From Arthrobacter sp. (GTDB lineage: Bacteria; Actinomycetota; Actinomycetes; Actinomycetales; Micrococcaceae), in assembly GCF_030540645.1 (NCBI RefSeq), contig NZ_JAUNVV010000015.1:9281-52699 (forward strand): a stretch of 43,419 nt of DNA, read 5' to 3'. Of this stretch, positions 33,252-42,232 are shown piece by piece. Position numbers and translations under genes: made by a program. The notes under the pieces were generated by a model. The model was not told the DNA's origin. It saw nothing but the letters and a program-made list of their open reading frames with translations, and searched no databases. The first letter of the stretch is position 1. Every line of letters begins with the position of its first letter.

Positions 33252-33365
33252 TTAGCCCTGACGCTGCTTGTGGCGCGGGTTCTCGCAGATCACCATGACT
33301 CGACCGTTACGGCGAATCACCTTGCACTTATCGCAGATCTGCTTGACGCTCGGCTTGACCTTCAT
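33252..33365 (-). CDS. rpmJ: 50S ribosomal protein L36
   Basis: This short 37-residue gene encodes [20 protein letters not shown], continuing [17 protein letters not shown]. It is the zinc-ribbon (C+) form: C11, C14, C27 and H32. It lies between infA and rpsM, the standard place, 29 nt after infA. L36 is the smallest ribosomal protein and binds 23S rRNA late in 50S assembly. Confidence 0.97.
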   Translation of the reverse strand: MKVKPSVKQICDKCKVIRRNGRVMVICENPRHKQRQG

Positions 33366-33394
33366 GGCATTCCTTTGCGTGATTGCAGTTGTGG

Positions 33395-33616
33395 TTATTT
33401 GTAGCGGTAGACGATACGACCACGGGTGAGGTCGTAAGGGCTCAGCTCCACCACAACTCGGTCCTCAGGAAGGATACGAATGTAGTGCTGGCGCATTTTT
33501 CCTGAGATATGGGCAAGAACGATGTGCTTGTTGCTCAGCTCAACACGAAACATCGCGTTGGGCAGCGCTTCAGTCACAACGCCCTCGATCTCAATGACCC
33601 CGTCTTTCTTGGCCAT
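33395..33616 (-). CDS. infA: Translation initiation factor IF-1
   Basis: This 73-residue OB-fold protein reads [20 protein letters not shown], then [20 protein letters not shown] and a C-terminal [11 protein letters not shown]. It binds the 30S A site during initiation. The start at 33616 has GGAGG closely upstream; the open frame continues further 5' but without IF-1 similarity. It heads infA-rpmJ-rpsM-rpsK-rpoA-rplQ. The upstream 180 nt are non-coding leader, with a promoter at 33809-33837. Confidence 0.98.
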   Translation of the reverse strand: MAKKDGVIEIEGVVTEALPNAMFRVELSNKHIVLAHISGKMRQHYIRILPEDRVVVELSPYDLTRGRIVYRYK

Positions 33617-33799
33617 ATCCTCCGCTAACTTTGTTGCGCCGACATAGGCAGTCCCGAGAGGAACCGATTTCAGATCGGCGTTCGATTTGCTACTGATTAT
33701 TGTTCGTCCGAACGCACTCAGCATGTATGGCGTGACGCCAAGCACCGCTGCGCACCCCACAAAAGAGCAGGCACAGACAACCAACAACCTACTCTAGTG

Positions 33800-33837
33800 C
33801 AATTTAACCATTAAGTTAAATTGGCCCGTGCTGTCAA
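33800..33837 (-). promoter_or_regulatory. infA operon promoter with inverted repeat flanking the -10 box
   Basis: On the minus strand TTGACA (33837-33832) and TTAATG (33814-33809) are 17 nt apart. Perfect 9-bp arms CAATTTAAC and GTTAAATTG (33800-33808, 33815-33823) flank the -10 box exactly, so it would be the loop of the inverted repeat. The -35 overlaps the stop of the peptidase gene. The repeat could be an operator, or a weak terminator of the upstream gene. Confidence 0.6.
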
Positions 33838-34793
33838 CCGCCAGGGAATGGACGGAGGGTGCCGGCCGGAGTTTCAACCGCCGTGGCCCGCGCCACACCG
33901 TCGAGAATCGCCAGGCGAACCGCTTCGGCCGCGGCACACTGAAGTTCAATGAGTGCGGCAACAGGAACGTCCGGATTCAGCACCAGTATGTCGGCACAGG
34001 TGGCCAGGACGAAGATGGTATCCCCGTCCGCAAGGGTGTGGACGGGGTTCAGGGCTCTGGCCATGCCGGCATGCGCGGCAGTGGCTGTGCGCTTGGCTTC
34101 AGCGACGCTCAGGGTGGCGTTGCTGGCCACCACTGCGAGCGTGGTATTCAGCCCCTCCCCCGGCATCATCGCGGCGGCACCGGGCTGCCAGGGGATGCCG
34201 GCTGCATTCACCACGGCAAGGGCGCCCACCACAATGTGTGAGTTCTCCCCCGTAAGCCGCACTGACGCAGTTCCCAGACCGCCTTTGAAGTTCCCTGCCC
34301 CAATGGCGCCACCGGTCCCTGCACCTGCATTTCCGCGTTCGACGTCGGCCCCCTCGGCTGAGCCTGCAGCGTCAAGTGCCGCTTCATAACCCATGTCGGC
34401 GTTGGGCCGCTTTGCGAAGTCGCCTCCACGTCCAAGGTCAAAGATCGCGGCTGCGGGAACTATGGGAACCACACCACCCGGGACCGGAAAACCCCGCCCG
34501 TTCTCCTCGCACCAACGCTGGACTCCGGAAGCGGCAGCAAGCCCGTAGGCACTACCGCCCGTCAGGGCCACGGCGTCAACAGTGGGGACCATGGTGGTGG
34601 GGTCCAGCGCGTCCGTCTCATGCGTGCCAGGGCCGCCACCACGGACGTCAACTGATCCGATGGTCCCAGGAGGTGGCAGAACCACGCTCACACCCGTGAG
34701 CCAGCCGTTGGTGTCGCGCCGAGCCTGTCCTACCCGAATGCCGGGTACATCAGTGATGGATCCAGGGCCACTCGGTTCCGGCTGTTCGCTCAT
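33834..34793 (-). CDS. P1-family (DmpA/NylC-like) N-terminal-nucleophile peptidase
   Basis: This 319-residue protein belongs to the DmpOrnAP group of self-cleaving hydrolases (L-aminopeptidase/D-esterase DmpA, nylon-oligomer hydrolase NylC). SITDVPGIRVGQA at the N-terminus, VDVRGGGPGTHETDAL, VDAVALTGGSAYGL and GAGNFKGGLGTASVRL are family motifs. Autocleavage is expected between Asn216 and Thr217 in GLNTTLAVVAS, making Thr217 the nucleophile. The ATG at 34793 follows TAGGAG. It is inserted between map and infA, which are usually adjacent in actinobacteria. Physiological substrate is unknown; beta-aminopeptidase or amide hydrolase activity are both possible. Confidence 0.87.
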   Translation of the reverse strand: MSEQPEPSGPGSITDVPGIRVGQARRDTNGWLTGVSVVLPPPGTIGSVDVRGGGPGTHETDALDPTTMVPTVDAVALTGGSAYGLAAASGVQRWCEENGRGFPVPGGVVPIVPAAAIFDLGRGGDFAKRPNADMGYEAALDAAGSAEGADVERGNAGAGTGGAIGAGNFKGGLGTASVRLTGENSHIVVGALAVVNAAGIPWQPGAAAMMPGEGLNTTLAVVASNATLSVAEAKRTATAAHAGMARALNPVHTLADGDTIFVLATCADILVLNPDVPVAALIELQCAAAEAVRLAILDGVARATAVETPAGTLRPFPGG

Positions 34794-34958
34794 GTCCGAC
34801 TCCTAGGCTGTGGTCTCCGGGTATGGAAGTCTTCCGGCCACCCTACCCGGGCCGGCGCCATGAGGAGGGGCTGGGTGGGCCCACGCTTGCCAGGTTCCCA
34901 AAAAATCGCGCCAGCGGACGCCATTGGTAGGGGCGGTTGGGCCCACGCGCCCGAGGGG

Positions 34959-34993
34959 CCCCATTTCGGCTCGCTCTGCGAACCGAAACGGGG
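34959..34993 (-). terminator. 16-bp stem-loop after map
   Basis: In minus-strand RNA the arms of 16 nt (34993-34978 and 34974-34959) pair fully, including two G-U pairs, with an AGA loop. It lies 12 nt after the map stop and separates map from the P1 peptidase gene. The rest of the 212-nt gap (34794-35005) holds only the peptidase ribosome site, a T6 run and two GGGCCCACGC copies. Confidence 0.7.
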
Positions 34994-35005
34994 AGGGCGT
35001 GGGGA

Positions 35006-35842
35006 CTAGTCCAGCGGGACCGGGGTGACGCCCCACGGCGCAAGGCGCTCCGCTCCGCCGTCGTCCGCGGTGAGCACCCAGATGCCTTTGGCGTGCACGG
35101 CAACGGAGTGTTCCCAGTGTGCTGCGCGGGCTTTGTCTGCGGTGACCACTGTCCAGTCATCCTGCAAGGTGACCGTCTCAAGCCCCCCTCGGACCAGCAT
35201 GGGCTCCAGCGCCAGGCACATGCCGGGCTTCAGCTTGGGCCCGCGGTGCTTGGAGGAGTAGTTCAGCACATCCGGGGGCATGTGCATGGCCGAGCCGATG
35301 CCGTGGCCCACGTAATCTTCCAAAATGCCCAATTCCGGCCCGGGCTGGGACGTGACGTAGTCGTCGATGGCATCGCCAATGTCACCTACGTACTTCGCTC
35401 CGGCCATGGCTGCGATACCGCGCCACATGCTTTCCTCGGTGATATCTGACAAGCGCCGGTCCGCGGGGTCTTCGTGGTCGGGTCCGCCCACAATGACGCT
35501 GCGGGCTGAGTCTGAGTGCCAGCCTTCAACAATGGCACCGCCGTCGATCGACAAGAGGTCGCCGGTTTTCAGGACGCGGGGTCCGGGAATGCCGTGCACT
35601 ACTTCCTCATTGACGGAGGTGCAGATCGAGGCTGGGAAGTCGTAGTAGCCCAGGAAGTTGGAGGTGGCGCCGGCCTTCTTCAGTTCGGCCGCGAAGATCG
35701 CATCCAGTTCGCCGGTCGTGATGCCAGGCACTGCTGCAGCGAGGGTGGTCTTCAGTGCCGCGTCGAGGATCAGCCCGCTACGGTGCATGATGCGCATTTG
35801 TTCGATGGTCTTGTATTCAATTCTTTGCTGGCCAAACGCCAT
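35006..35842 (-). CDS. map: Type I methionine aminopeptidase
   Basis: This 278-residue metalloprotease removes N-terminal Met from nascent chains. Metal ligands are visible in SIDGGAIVEGWHSDSAR (two Asp), VGHGIG (His), ALEPML (Glu) and AHWEHSVAV (Glu). CTSVNEEVVHGIP is the conserved active-site strand. Length is that of the short type I enzymes plus a few residues. AAAGGA lies 8 nt before the ATG. It follows adk by a 114-nt gap that contains a hairpin, and it belongs to the secY-adk-map group. Confidence 0.97.
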   Translation of the reverse strand: MAFGQQRIEYKTIEQMRIMHRSGLILDAALKTTLAAAVPGITTGELDAIFAAELKKAGATSNFLGYYDFPASICTSVNEEVVHGIPGPRVLKTGDLLSIDGGAIVEGWHSDSARSVIVGGPDHEDPADRRLSDITEESMWRGIAAMAGAKYVGDIGDAIDDYVTSQPGPELGILEDYVGHGIGSAMHMPPDVLNYSSKHRGPKLKPGMCLALEPMLVRGGLETVTLQDDWTVVTADKARAAHWEHSVAVHAKGIWVLTADDGGAERLAPWGVTPVPLD

Positions 35843-35870
35843 GAAAGAATCCTTTCGCTAAGGAAATGAT

Positions 35871-35907
35871 GGAGGGCTCCTCCCCATAGTGCGGGAAGGA
35901 GCCCTCC
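35871..35907. terminator. Stem-loop between adk and map
   Basis: GGAGGGCTCCT and AGGAGCCCTCC form a perfect 11-bp stem, extended by CCC/GGG inside the loop. It lies 50 nt after adk and 28 nt before map on the minus strand. No T-run follows, so it may only attenuate. Confidence 0.6.
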
Positions 35908-35956
35908 TTCAGAACTGGGTACCTATATGGCACCGTTTGAAAACGCTTTGCCGCCG

Positions 35957-36535
35957 TTAGGCAGTCTTGACCTGCTTGATGGCGTCCATGATGCGAGCAG
36001 TCACGTCGTCCATTTCACCCAAACCGTCGACCTTCGCCAGAATGCCTCGCTCCGCATAGCGGGACACTACAACTTCAGTCTGTTCACGGTAGAGATCCAG
36101 GCGGTGCCTGATGACAGCTTCGGTGTCATCGCTGCGCCCGGTTTCCACGGCCCGTCCCAGCAACCGCTTGACGAGCTCTTCGTCGTCGGCTGTGAGCTGG
36201 ACTACAACATCAAGACTTACCTCGGCAGAGGCCAGGATGTCATCGAGTTCATCGACCTGGGGCGAGGTGCGCGGGTACCCGTCAAGCAGGAACCCGTCCA
36301 CCACGTCGCTTTGTGCCAGCCGGTCGCGAACCATGCGGTTCGTGACGCTGTCCGGCACAAAGTCACCGTTGTCCATGTACTTCTTCGCTTCCAGACCCAG
36401 GGGGGTTTCACCCTTGACGTTGGCCCGGAAGATATCTCCGGTGGAGATGGCAACAATGCCAAGCTCCACACAGATCCGTTCGGCTTGTGTGCCCTTACCT
36501 GACCCGGGAGGTCCAATGATCAACATTCTTGTCAT
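35957..36535 (-). CDS. adk: Adenylate kinase, short type
   Basis: This 192-residue kinase converts ATP and AMP to two ADP. It has the P-loop LIIGPPGSGKGTQA, STGDIFRANV (AMP binding), GFLLDGYPRTSPQVDEL and GRSDDTEAVIRHRLDLY. The LID is the short form without zinc cysteines, as in other actinobacteria. The ATG overlaps the secY stop by 4 nt (ATGA), so the two are translationally coupled. Confidence 0.97.
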   Translation of the reverse strand: MTRMLIIGPPGSGKGTQAERICVELGIVAISTGDIFRANVKGETPLGLEAKKYMDNGDFVPDSVTNRMVRDRLAQSDVVDGFLLDGYPRTSPQVDELDDILASAEVSLDVVVQLTADDEELVKRLLGRAVETGRSDDTEAVIRHRLDLYREQTEVVVSRYAERGILAKVDGLGEMDDVTARIMDAIKQVKTA

Positions 36536-37857
36536 CGCAATAACCCTTCATAGTGGCGCTGCTGGAGTTGCGCATCAATCTGCTTGACCGTCTCCAAGCC
36601 CACACCCACCACAATCAGGATTGAGGTTCCACCGAACGGGAAGTTCTGGTTTGCCCCAACCAGGACAAGTGCGATGAGTGGGATGAGGGCGACTATGCCC
36701 AAATAGAGCGCGCCCGGCAGCGTGATGCGCGAGATAACGTACTGCAGGTAATCCTGTGTGGGACGTCCGGCACGGATGCCGGGGATGAACCCACCATACT
36801 TCTTCATGTTGTCGGAGACCTCTTCAGGGTTGAAGGTGATCGCAACGTAGAAGTAGGTGAACCCAACGGTCAACAAGAAGTACATCAACATGTAGATCGG
36901 GTGATCTCCACGAGTCAGGTAGTTGTTGATCCATTCAATCCACCAAGGCGGGTTTGAGCCATCTGCCGGTGTGGCGAACTGCGAAATGAGTGCCGGCAGG
37001 TACAGCATCGAGGATGCGAAGATGACCGGGATAACGCCGGCCATGTTCACCTTGATGGGAATGTAGGTGCTGGTGCCACCCATCGTGCGGCGACCAATCA
37101 TCCGCTTGGCATATTGAACGGGCACACGACGCTGGGACTGTTCCACGAAAACAACGAGGGCAACAACCAGCAAGCCCACGACCATCACGATCAGGAACGT
37201 GCCCCAACCCTGGGTCTTCAAAATAGCGCCAAGGGCGGTGGGGAACTGAGCTGCAATGGCTACGAAGATCAGCAAGGACATGCCGTTGCCGACACCCTTT
37301 TCCGTGACAAGCTCGCCCATCCACATGATCAAGCCTGATCCTGCTGTCAACGTAATGATCAGCAACAAGATGGTGACCAGGTTGTCGTTGGGTATCAAGG
37401 CACCAGGCTTGCCTGCTGCACCACATCCGGCAAAGAGCTGACCGGAGCGTGCCAGCGTCACCAAGGTGGTGGCATTGAGCAGACCCAAGGCTATGGTGAG
37501 GTAGCGCGTGTACTGAGTGAGCTGGCTCTGGCCCTGAGCGCCTTCAAGGTGAAGTTCCTGGAAGCGGGGGATCACAACGCGCAGCAACTGCACGATGATG
37601 CTCGCGGTGATGTAGGGCATGATTCCCAACGCAAAGATGGAAACCTGAAGCAAGGCGCCGCCGCTGAACAGATTCACAAGCTGGTAGATACCTTGGCTTG
37701 TGTCAGCAGCGTTCACGCACTGTTGGACATTTCGGTAATCAATTCCGGGCGATGGGATGAACGCACCCATGCGGAAGATGGCAATAATTCCCAGCGTGAA
37801 CAACAACTTGCGTCGCAGATCAGGCGTGCGAAAGGCGCGGCCAAATGCGGTAAGCAA
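36532..37857 (-). CDS. secY: Preprotein translocase subunit SecY
   Basis: This 441-residue, ten-transmembrane channel subunit opens LLTAFGRAFRTPDLRRKLLF; the plug region (RMGAFIPSPGIDY) and TM2 motif LFSGGALLQVSIFALGIMPY are intact, as are EQSQRRVPVQYAKRM and the late cytosolic loop RAGRPTQDYLQYVISRITLPG. I chose the TTG at 37857, which has AGGAGGA at 37861-37867, over the longer frame start at 37896. It is preceded by a terminator, so it probably has its own promoter; adk and map follow. Confidence 0.96.
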   Translation of the reverse strand: MLTAFGRAFRTPDLRRKLLFTLGIIAIFRMGAFIPSPGIDYRNVQQCVNAADTSQGIYQLVNLFSGGALLQVSIFALGIMPYITASIIVQLLRVVIPRFQELHLEGAQGQSQLTQYTRYLTIALGLLNATTLVTLARSGQLFAGCGAAGKPGALIPNDNLVTILLLIITLTAGSGLIMWMGELVTEKGVGNGMSLLIFVAIAAQFPTALGAILKTQGWGTFLIVMVVGLLVVALVVFVEQSQRRVPVQYAKRMIGRRTMGGTSTYIPIKVNMAGVIPVIFASSMLYLPALISQFATPADGSNPPWWIEWINNYLTRGDHPIYMLMYFLLTVGFTYFYVAITFNPEEVSDNMKKYGGFIPGIRAGRPTQDYLQYVISRITLPGALYLGIVALIPLIALVLVGANQNFPFGGTSILIVVGVGLETVKQIDAQLQQRHYEGLLR

Positions 37858-38003
37858 GCGTCCTCCTGATATGTAGTAAGGGTGGTGGGTTCTCAATGGA
37901 AGCCCAAGGAATGATTCTAGTGGGTGATCCAGCTCGCATAGAAACTATGACAGTTCAAGGGAACTGAGGGACACCCTGCGCAATTCTGTTTAGATAAAAC
38001 GAA

Positions 38004-38047
38004 AGACCCCTGGTGAGCGGAACATAAGCTCCGCCCACCAAGAGTCT
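38004..38047 (-). terminator. Terminator of the spc operon after rplO
   Basis: In minus-strand RNA two 18-nt arms (38047-38030 and 38021-38004) pair completely with three G-U pairs around an 8-nt loop, followed by TTTCGTTTTAT. It lies 30 nt after rplO. The remaining 146 nt to secY (37858-38003) have no gene and should contain the secY promoter; a TAGAAT box is visible. Confidence 0.9.
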
Positions 38048-38077
38048 AGTCGCTAGATGTGCGCATTTGTGAACTTT

Positions 38078-38557
38078 TTACAGTTCGGTGGTTGTTCCAC
38101 CTGCAGCAGCAATCTTCGTAACGGCGCTGGTGGAGAATGCGTCGGCAGCAATATCAACCTTGACGGTGATCTCGCCTGTGCCAAGCACCTTCACGGGCTG
38201 GTTCTTGCGAACGGCGCCCTTTGCAACCAGGTCCTCGATGGTGACAGTGCCACCTTCGGGGAAGAGCTCGTTCAGCTTGGCCAGGTTTACAACCTGGAAC
38301 TCCACACGGAACGGGTTCTTGAAGCCACGCAGCTTCGGCAGGCGCATGTGCAACGGCAACTGGCCGCCGGCAAAGCCAGCCTTGACCTGGTAGCGGGCCT
38401 TGGTACCCTTGGTACCGCGACCGGCGGTCTTACCCTTGGATGCCTCACCACGGCCAACACGGGTTTTAGCCGTCTTGGCGCCAGGTGCGGGGCGCAGGTG
38501 GTGAACCTTGAGCGCATTCTGCTTTTCAGCAGTTTCTACAGTCTTCTCAGTAGCCAC
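38078..38557 (-). CDS. rplO: 50S ribosomal protein L15
   Basis: This 159-residue protein has [40 protein letters not shown] and [19 protein letters not shown], with a C-terminal [13 protein letters not shown] region. The start is GTG, 2 nt after rpmD. An N-terminal extension of about 15 residues ([14 protein letters not shown]) is typical of actinobacteria. Confidence 0.98.
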   Translation of the reverse strand: MATEKTVETAEKQNALKVHHLRPAPGAKTAKTRVGRGEASKGKTAGRGTKGTKARYQVKAGFAGGQLPLHMRLPKLRGFKNPFRVEFQVVNLAKLNELFPEGGTVTIEDLVAKGAVRKNQPVKVLGTGEITVKVDIAADAFSTSAVTKIAAAGGTTTEL

Positions 38558-38559
38558 TT

Positions 38560-38772
38560 TTACTTAGCCTCCTCGACCTTGACAAGGTGCGGAACCGTGT
38601 TGATCATGCCAACGGTCACTGCATCGGCAACACGGACGACAGAGTCGCCGATGTGCTTCAGGCCCAGTGAGCGAAGGCAATCCTTCTGGTTCTGCTTGAC
38701 GCCAATGACGCCCTTGGTCTGCGTGATTTCAAGCTTCTTGGCAGAAACCTGAACATTTTTCGGTGTAGTCAT
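38560..38772 (-). CDS. rpmD: 50S ribosomal protein L30
   Basis: This 70-residue protein has [20 protein letters not shown] and [20 protein letters not shown], then [13 protein letters not shown]. The ATG overlaps the rpsE stop by one base (TAATG). Confidence 0.98.
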   Translation of the reverse strand: MTTPKNVQVSAKKLEITQTKGVIGVKQNQKDCLRSLGLKHIGDSVVRVADAVTVGMINTVPHLVKVEEAK

Positions 38773-39485
38773 TACAGACCTGCCTTTTGCATATTGCGCA
38801 ACAGCACGGCCGGAGCTACCTCGTCCAAAGGCAGGCCGCGGCGAGCCGCAACAGCCTTCGGGTCTTCCAGGGCCTTCAAAGCAGCAACGGTTGCGTGAAC
38901 AATGTTGATGGCGTTGGAGGAACCCAGTGACTTGGACAGCACGTCATGGATGCCAACGCATTCCAGGATGGCGCGAACCGGGCCACCGGCGATAACGCCG
39001 GTACCAGCTGCAGCCGGACGCAACAGAACGACGCCGGCAGCGGCTTCACCCTGTACGCGGTGCGGAATGGTCTTGCCAATCAGCGGGACGCGGAAGAAGG
39101 TCTTCTTGGCTTCTTCAACACCCTTGGCGATGGCGGCCGGAACTTCCTTGGCCTTACCGTAGCCAACGCCAACCAGGCCGTTGCCGTCACCAACGATGAC
39201 GAGCGCGGTGAAGCTGAAGCGACGACCACCCTTGACAACCTTGGCTACACGGTTGATGTTGACAACGCGCTCGATGAACTGGCTCTTCTCAGCCTCACGT
39301 CCACCGTCGCGACCGCCGCGGCCACGGCCACCGTCGCGACCGCCTTCGCGGCCTCCACGAGCACCGTCGCGACCGCCACGGCCACGGGCGCCATCGGCGC
39401 CTGCAGCTGTTTCGGTCTTTGCGGCTGCACCGTCAGCTGCAGTTGCTTCTGACACAGTGTTCTCCTTGTTAGTGTTCTCGGTCAC
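38772..39485 (-). CDS. rpsE: 30S ribosomal protein S5 with RGG-rich N-terminal extension
   Basis: This 237-residue S5 contributes to decoding accuracy and mRNA helicase function at the 30S entry. The core has [40 protein letters not shown], and [20 protein letters not shown]. Ahead of it are about 65 extra residues: an Ala/Glu-rich stretch, then RGG/RDGG repeats at about 32-64, much longer than E. coli S5 (167 aa). The start is GTG with a 4-nt GTGA overlap with rplR. Confidence 0.97.
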   Translation of the reverse strand: MTENTNKENTVSEATAADGAAAKTETAAGADGARGRGGRDGARGGREGGRDGGRGRGGRDGGREAEKSQFIERVVNINRVAKVVKGGRRFSFTALVIVGDGNGLVGVGYGKAKEVPAAIAKGVEEAKKTFFRVPLIGKTIPHRVQGEAAAGVVLLRPAAAGTGVIAGGPVRAILECVGIHDVLSKSLGSSNAINIVHATVAALKALEDPKAVAARRGLPLDEVAPAVLLRNMQKAGL

Positions 39486-39853
39486 AGTGCCAGACCGCCT
39501 TCACGTGCGCCATCAGCAATTGCTGCGACACGGCCGTGGTAGCGGTTACCGCCACGGTCGAACACAACAGCTTCGATGCCGGCAGCCTTGGCGCGCTCAG
39601 CAATGAGTTCGCCAACGCGCTTGGCCTTGGCGGTCTTGTCACCGTCAAATGAGCGCAGGTCTGCTTCCAGGGTCGATGCCGACGCCAGGGTCAGGCCCTG
39701 GGTGTCATCAATGACCTGCACGAATACGTGGCGTGCTGAACGGTTGACCACCAGACGCGGACGTACAGTGGTGCCGCTGACGCGCTTACGAACGCGCAGG
39801 TGACGACGGCCGCGTGCTGCGGCCTTGGACTTTCCTCTTACGGACAGTGCCAT
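39482..39853 (-). CDS. rplR: 50S ribosomal protein L18
   Basis: This 123-residue 5S rRNA-binding protein has [40 protein letters not shown] and [20 protein letters not shown]. It begins 2 nt after rplF and overlaps rpsE by 4 nt. Confidence 0.98.
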   Translation of the reverse strand: MALSVRGKSKAAARGRRHLRVRKRVSGTTVRPRLVVNRSARHVFVQVIDDTQGLTLASASTLEADLRSFDGDKTAKAKRVGELIAERAKAAGIEAVVFDRGGNRYHGRVAAIADGAREGGLAL

Positions 39854-39855
39854 GG

Positions 39856-40392
39856 TTACTTACCAGCCTTTCCGACCTTGCGGCGGATGATTTCGCCGGC
39901 GTAGCGTACGCCCTTACCCTTGTACGGGTCGGGCTTGCGCAGCTTGCGGATGTTGGCAGCAACTTCGCCCACCTGCTGCTTGTCAATGCCTGACACGGAG
40001 AGCTTAGTGGGGCTCTCAACTGCCAGTGTGATGCCCTCGGGTGCCTCAATGACAACCGGGTGGCTGAAGCCCAGAGCGAACTCGAGGTTCGCGCCCTTGG
40101 CGACTACGCGGTAACCGGTACCAACAATTTCCAGCTTCTTCTCGTAGCCCTTGGTGACACCGATGATCAGGTTGTCAATGAGGGTGCGAGTCAAACCGTG
40201 GAGTGAACGCGAGTTGCGCTCATCGTTGGGGCGGCTAACGCTGATGGTGTTCTCTTCGAGAGCAACCGCGATGGGGCTGGCAACAGTAAGCTGCAGCGTT
40301 CCCTTCGGGCCCTTGACGGAAACCAGGTTATCTTCAACCTTGACCTCGACGCCGGCAGGCACGGAGATGGGGAGACGTCCAATACGTGACAT
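39856..40392 (-). CDS. rplF: 50S ribosomal protein L6
   Basis: This 178-residue protein has [30 protein letters not shown], and the C-terminal signature [19 protein letters not shown]. The start at 40392 has AAGGGAAAG upstream and fits the family; the open frame continues 17 codons upstream into rpsH. It follows rpsH by 22 nt. Confidence 0.98.
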   Translation of the reverse strand: MSRIGRLPISVPAGVEVKVEDNLVSVKGPKGTLQLTVASPIAVALEENTISVSRPNDERNSRSLHGLTRTLIDNLIIGVTKGYEKKLEIVGTGYRVVAKGANLEFALGFSHPVVIEAPEGITLAVESPTKLSVSGIDKQQVGEVAANIRKLRKPDPYKGKGVRYAGEIIRRKVGKAGK

Positions 40393-40414
40393 TTTTCTTT
40401 CCCTTCTCTCTCTA

Positions 40415-40813
40415 CTACCAGACGTAGGCGAGGACTTCCCCACCCACGCCCTTCTTGGCAGCCTGACGGTCGGTCAAAAGACCTGAAGACGTCGACAAGA
40501 TGGCGACACCCAACCCACCCAGCACGCTGGGGAGGTTTGTGGACTTTGCGTAAACGCGCAGGCCGGGCTTGGAGATGCGGCGCAGGCCAGCGATTGAACG
40601 CTCACGTGCGGGGCCATACTTCAAGTCGATGGTCATCTTCTTGCCAACTTCGGCGTCTTCGACCTTCCAGGCAGTGATGTAACCCTGTGCCTTGAGGATG
40701 TCGGCGATATGGCCTTTAAGTTTGCTAAACGGCATGGACACGGTGTCGTGGTGTGCCGAGTTTGCGTTGCGCAGACGCGTAAGCATGTCTGCGACAGGAT
40801 CTGTCATTGTCAT
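40415..40813 (-). CDS. rpsH: 30S ribosomal protein S8
   Basis: This 132-residue protein binds the central domain of 16S rRNA. It has [40 protein letters not shown] and [19 protein letters not shown]. Two ATGs lie two codons apart (40813 and 40807); the outer is annotated. A 103-nt gap to rplE contains a hairpin where rpsN would lie in many genomes. Confidence 0.97.
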   Translation of the reverse strand: MTMTDPVADMLTRLRNANSAHHDTVSMPFSKLKGHIADILKAQGYITAWKVEDAEVGKKMTIDLKYGPARERSIAGLRRISKPGLRVYAKSTNLPSVLGGLGVAILSTSSGLLTDRQAAKKGVGGEVLAYVW

Positions 40814-40864
40814 TTGGGCGCTTGCCCTTCCTCGTAACGGTTTCCTTCGCGTAGCGCACCCGCG

Positions 40865-40881
40865 CCGGCATCAAATGCCGG
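40865..40881 (-). promoter_or_regulatory. Hairpin between rplE and rpsH
   Basis: CCGGCAT and ATGCCGG pair perfectly around a 3-nt loop, extended outward by CGCG/CGCG with small bulges. It occupies the 103-nt gap between rplE and rpsH. Confidence 0.55.
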
Positions 40882-40916
40882 GACGACGCGCCCGCAGAAC
40901 GGACCTTTTACGTAGA

Positions 40917-41501
40917 TTATTTATCTTCGGATTTGAACGGGAAGCCAAGTGCCTTGAGGAAGGCACGGCCTTCGTCATCGGTCTTGGCTGTGGTGACGAC
41001 GGTGATGTCCATGCCGCGGGGGCGGTCAATGGAATCCTGGTCGATCTCGTGGAACATAACCTGCTCGGTCAAACCGAAGGTGTAGTTGCCGTTGCCGTCA
41101 AACTGCTTGCCACTGAGGCCGCGGAAGTCGCGGATACGGGGCAGTGCCAGTGTGACCAAACGGTCCAGGAATTCCCACATGCGGTCTCCACGCAAAGTTG
41201 CGTGGCAGCCGATCGGCATGCCTTCGCGCAGCTTGAACTGTGCGATCGACTTGCGGGCCTTGGAAACCTGGGGCTTCTGGCCGGTGATGGCTGTGAGGTC
41301 GCGGACGGCGCCATCGATGAGCTTGGAGTCCTTGGCGGCATCTCCAACACCCATGTTGACAACGACCTTGACCAGGCGCGGAACCTGGTTCACGTTCGAG
41401 TATTTGAATTCCTCGATCAGGGTCGCCTTGATTTCCGCTGCATAGCGGGTCTTCAGGCGGGGTGTGATCTTGGGTGTGTTCTCTGCAACTGCGGCGCTCA
41501 T
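40917..41501 (-). CDS. rplE: 50S ribosomal protein L5
   Basis: This 194-residue 5S rRNA-binding protein has [51 protein letters not shown] and the C-terminal [20 protein letters not shown]. The ATG overlaps the rplX stop by 4 nt. Confidence 0.98.
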   Translation of the reverse strand: MSAAVAENTPKITPRLKTRYAAEIKATLIEEFKYSNVNQVPRLVKVVVNMGVGDAAKDSKLIDGAVRDLTAITGQKPQVSKARKSIAQFKLREGMPIGCHATLRGDRMWEFLDRLVTLALPRIRDFRGLSGKQFDGNGNYTFGLTEQVMFHEIDQDSIDRPRGMDITVVTTAKTDDEGRAFLKALGFPFKSEDK

Positions 41502-41860
41502 GGCAGGTCCTTCCCCGAGGTCTTGGCAACGCGGACACGTACTTGACGCTCGCGGCCATCGCGCTCAACGGTTTCGATGCGGTAGCCAACGCGAGTCGGC
41601 TTCTTCGTGGACGGGTCCACTACAGCAACGTTGGAGATGTGAATGGGTGCCTCGACGGTCTCGATGCCACCAGTGTTGGTGCCACGTTCGGTCTGTCCGG
41701 CTTTGGTGTGCTTGGTGACGCGGTTTACACCTTCAACCAACACGCGGTTGGTTTCGTTGTAGACCTTCAGGACCTTGCCCTGCTTGCCACGGTCGCCGCC
41801 ACGCTCAGCCTTGGCGCCTGTGATGACCTGAACCAGGTCACCCTTCTTGATCTTTGCCAT
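41498..41860 (-). CDS. rplX: 50S ribosomal protein L24
   Basis: This 120-residue assembly initiator has [40 protein letters not shown] and the VNRVTKHTK stretch of its KOW region. It lies 3 nt after rplN and overlaps rplE by 4 nt. Confidence 0.98.
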   Translation of the reverse strand: MAKIKKGDLVQVITGAKAERGGDRGKQGKVLKVYNETNRVLVEGVNRVTKHTKAGQTERGTNTGGIETVEAPIHISNVAVVDPSTKKPTRVGYRIETVERDGRERQVRVRVAKTSGKDLP

Positions 41861-41863
41861 CAG

Positions 41864-42232
41864 TTACAGCACCTCCGGAGCCAACGAGATGATCTTCATG
41901 AATTTCTTGTCACGAAGTTCACGGCCAACCGGGCCGAAGATACGGGTACCGCGGGGGTCCCCGTCAGCCTTGAGAATGACAGCTGCATTCTCATCAAACT
42001 TGATGTAGGAACCATCCGCACGGCGGCGTTCCTTCTTGGTGCGAACGATGACAGCCTTGACGACGTCACCCTTCTTTACGTTACCGCCGGGAATTGCATC
42101 CTTGACGGTGGCGACAATGGTGTCGCCAATGCCTGCGTAGCGGCGTCCGGATCCACCGAGAACGCGGATGGTCAAGATTTCCTTGGCCCCCGTGTTGTCG
42201 GCGATCTTAAGCCGCGACTCCTGCTGAATCAC
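41864..42232 (-). CDS. rplN: 50S ribosomal protein L14
   Basis: This 122-residue protein opens [20 protein letters not shown] after a GTG start at 42232, with AGGAGATT upstream. The frame continues 12 codons further to an ATG, without similarity to L14. It has [20 protein letters not shown] and the C-terminal [12 protein letters not shown]. It heads the spc operon here, about 440 nt from rpsQ. Confidence 0.98.
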   Translation of the reverse strand: MIQQESRLKIADNTGAKEILTIRVLGGSGRRYAGIGDTIVATVKDAIPGGNVKKGDVVKAVIVRTKKERRRADGSYIKFDENAAVILKADGDPRGTRIFGPVGRELRDKKFMKIISLAPEVL

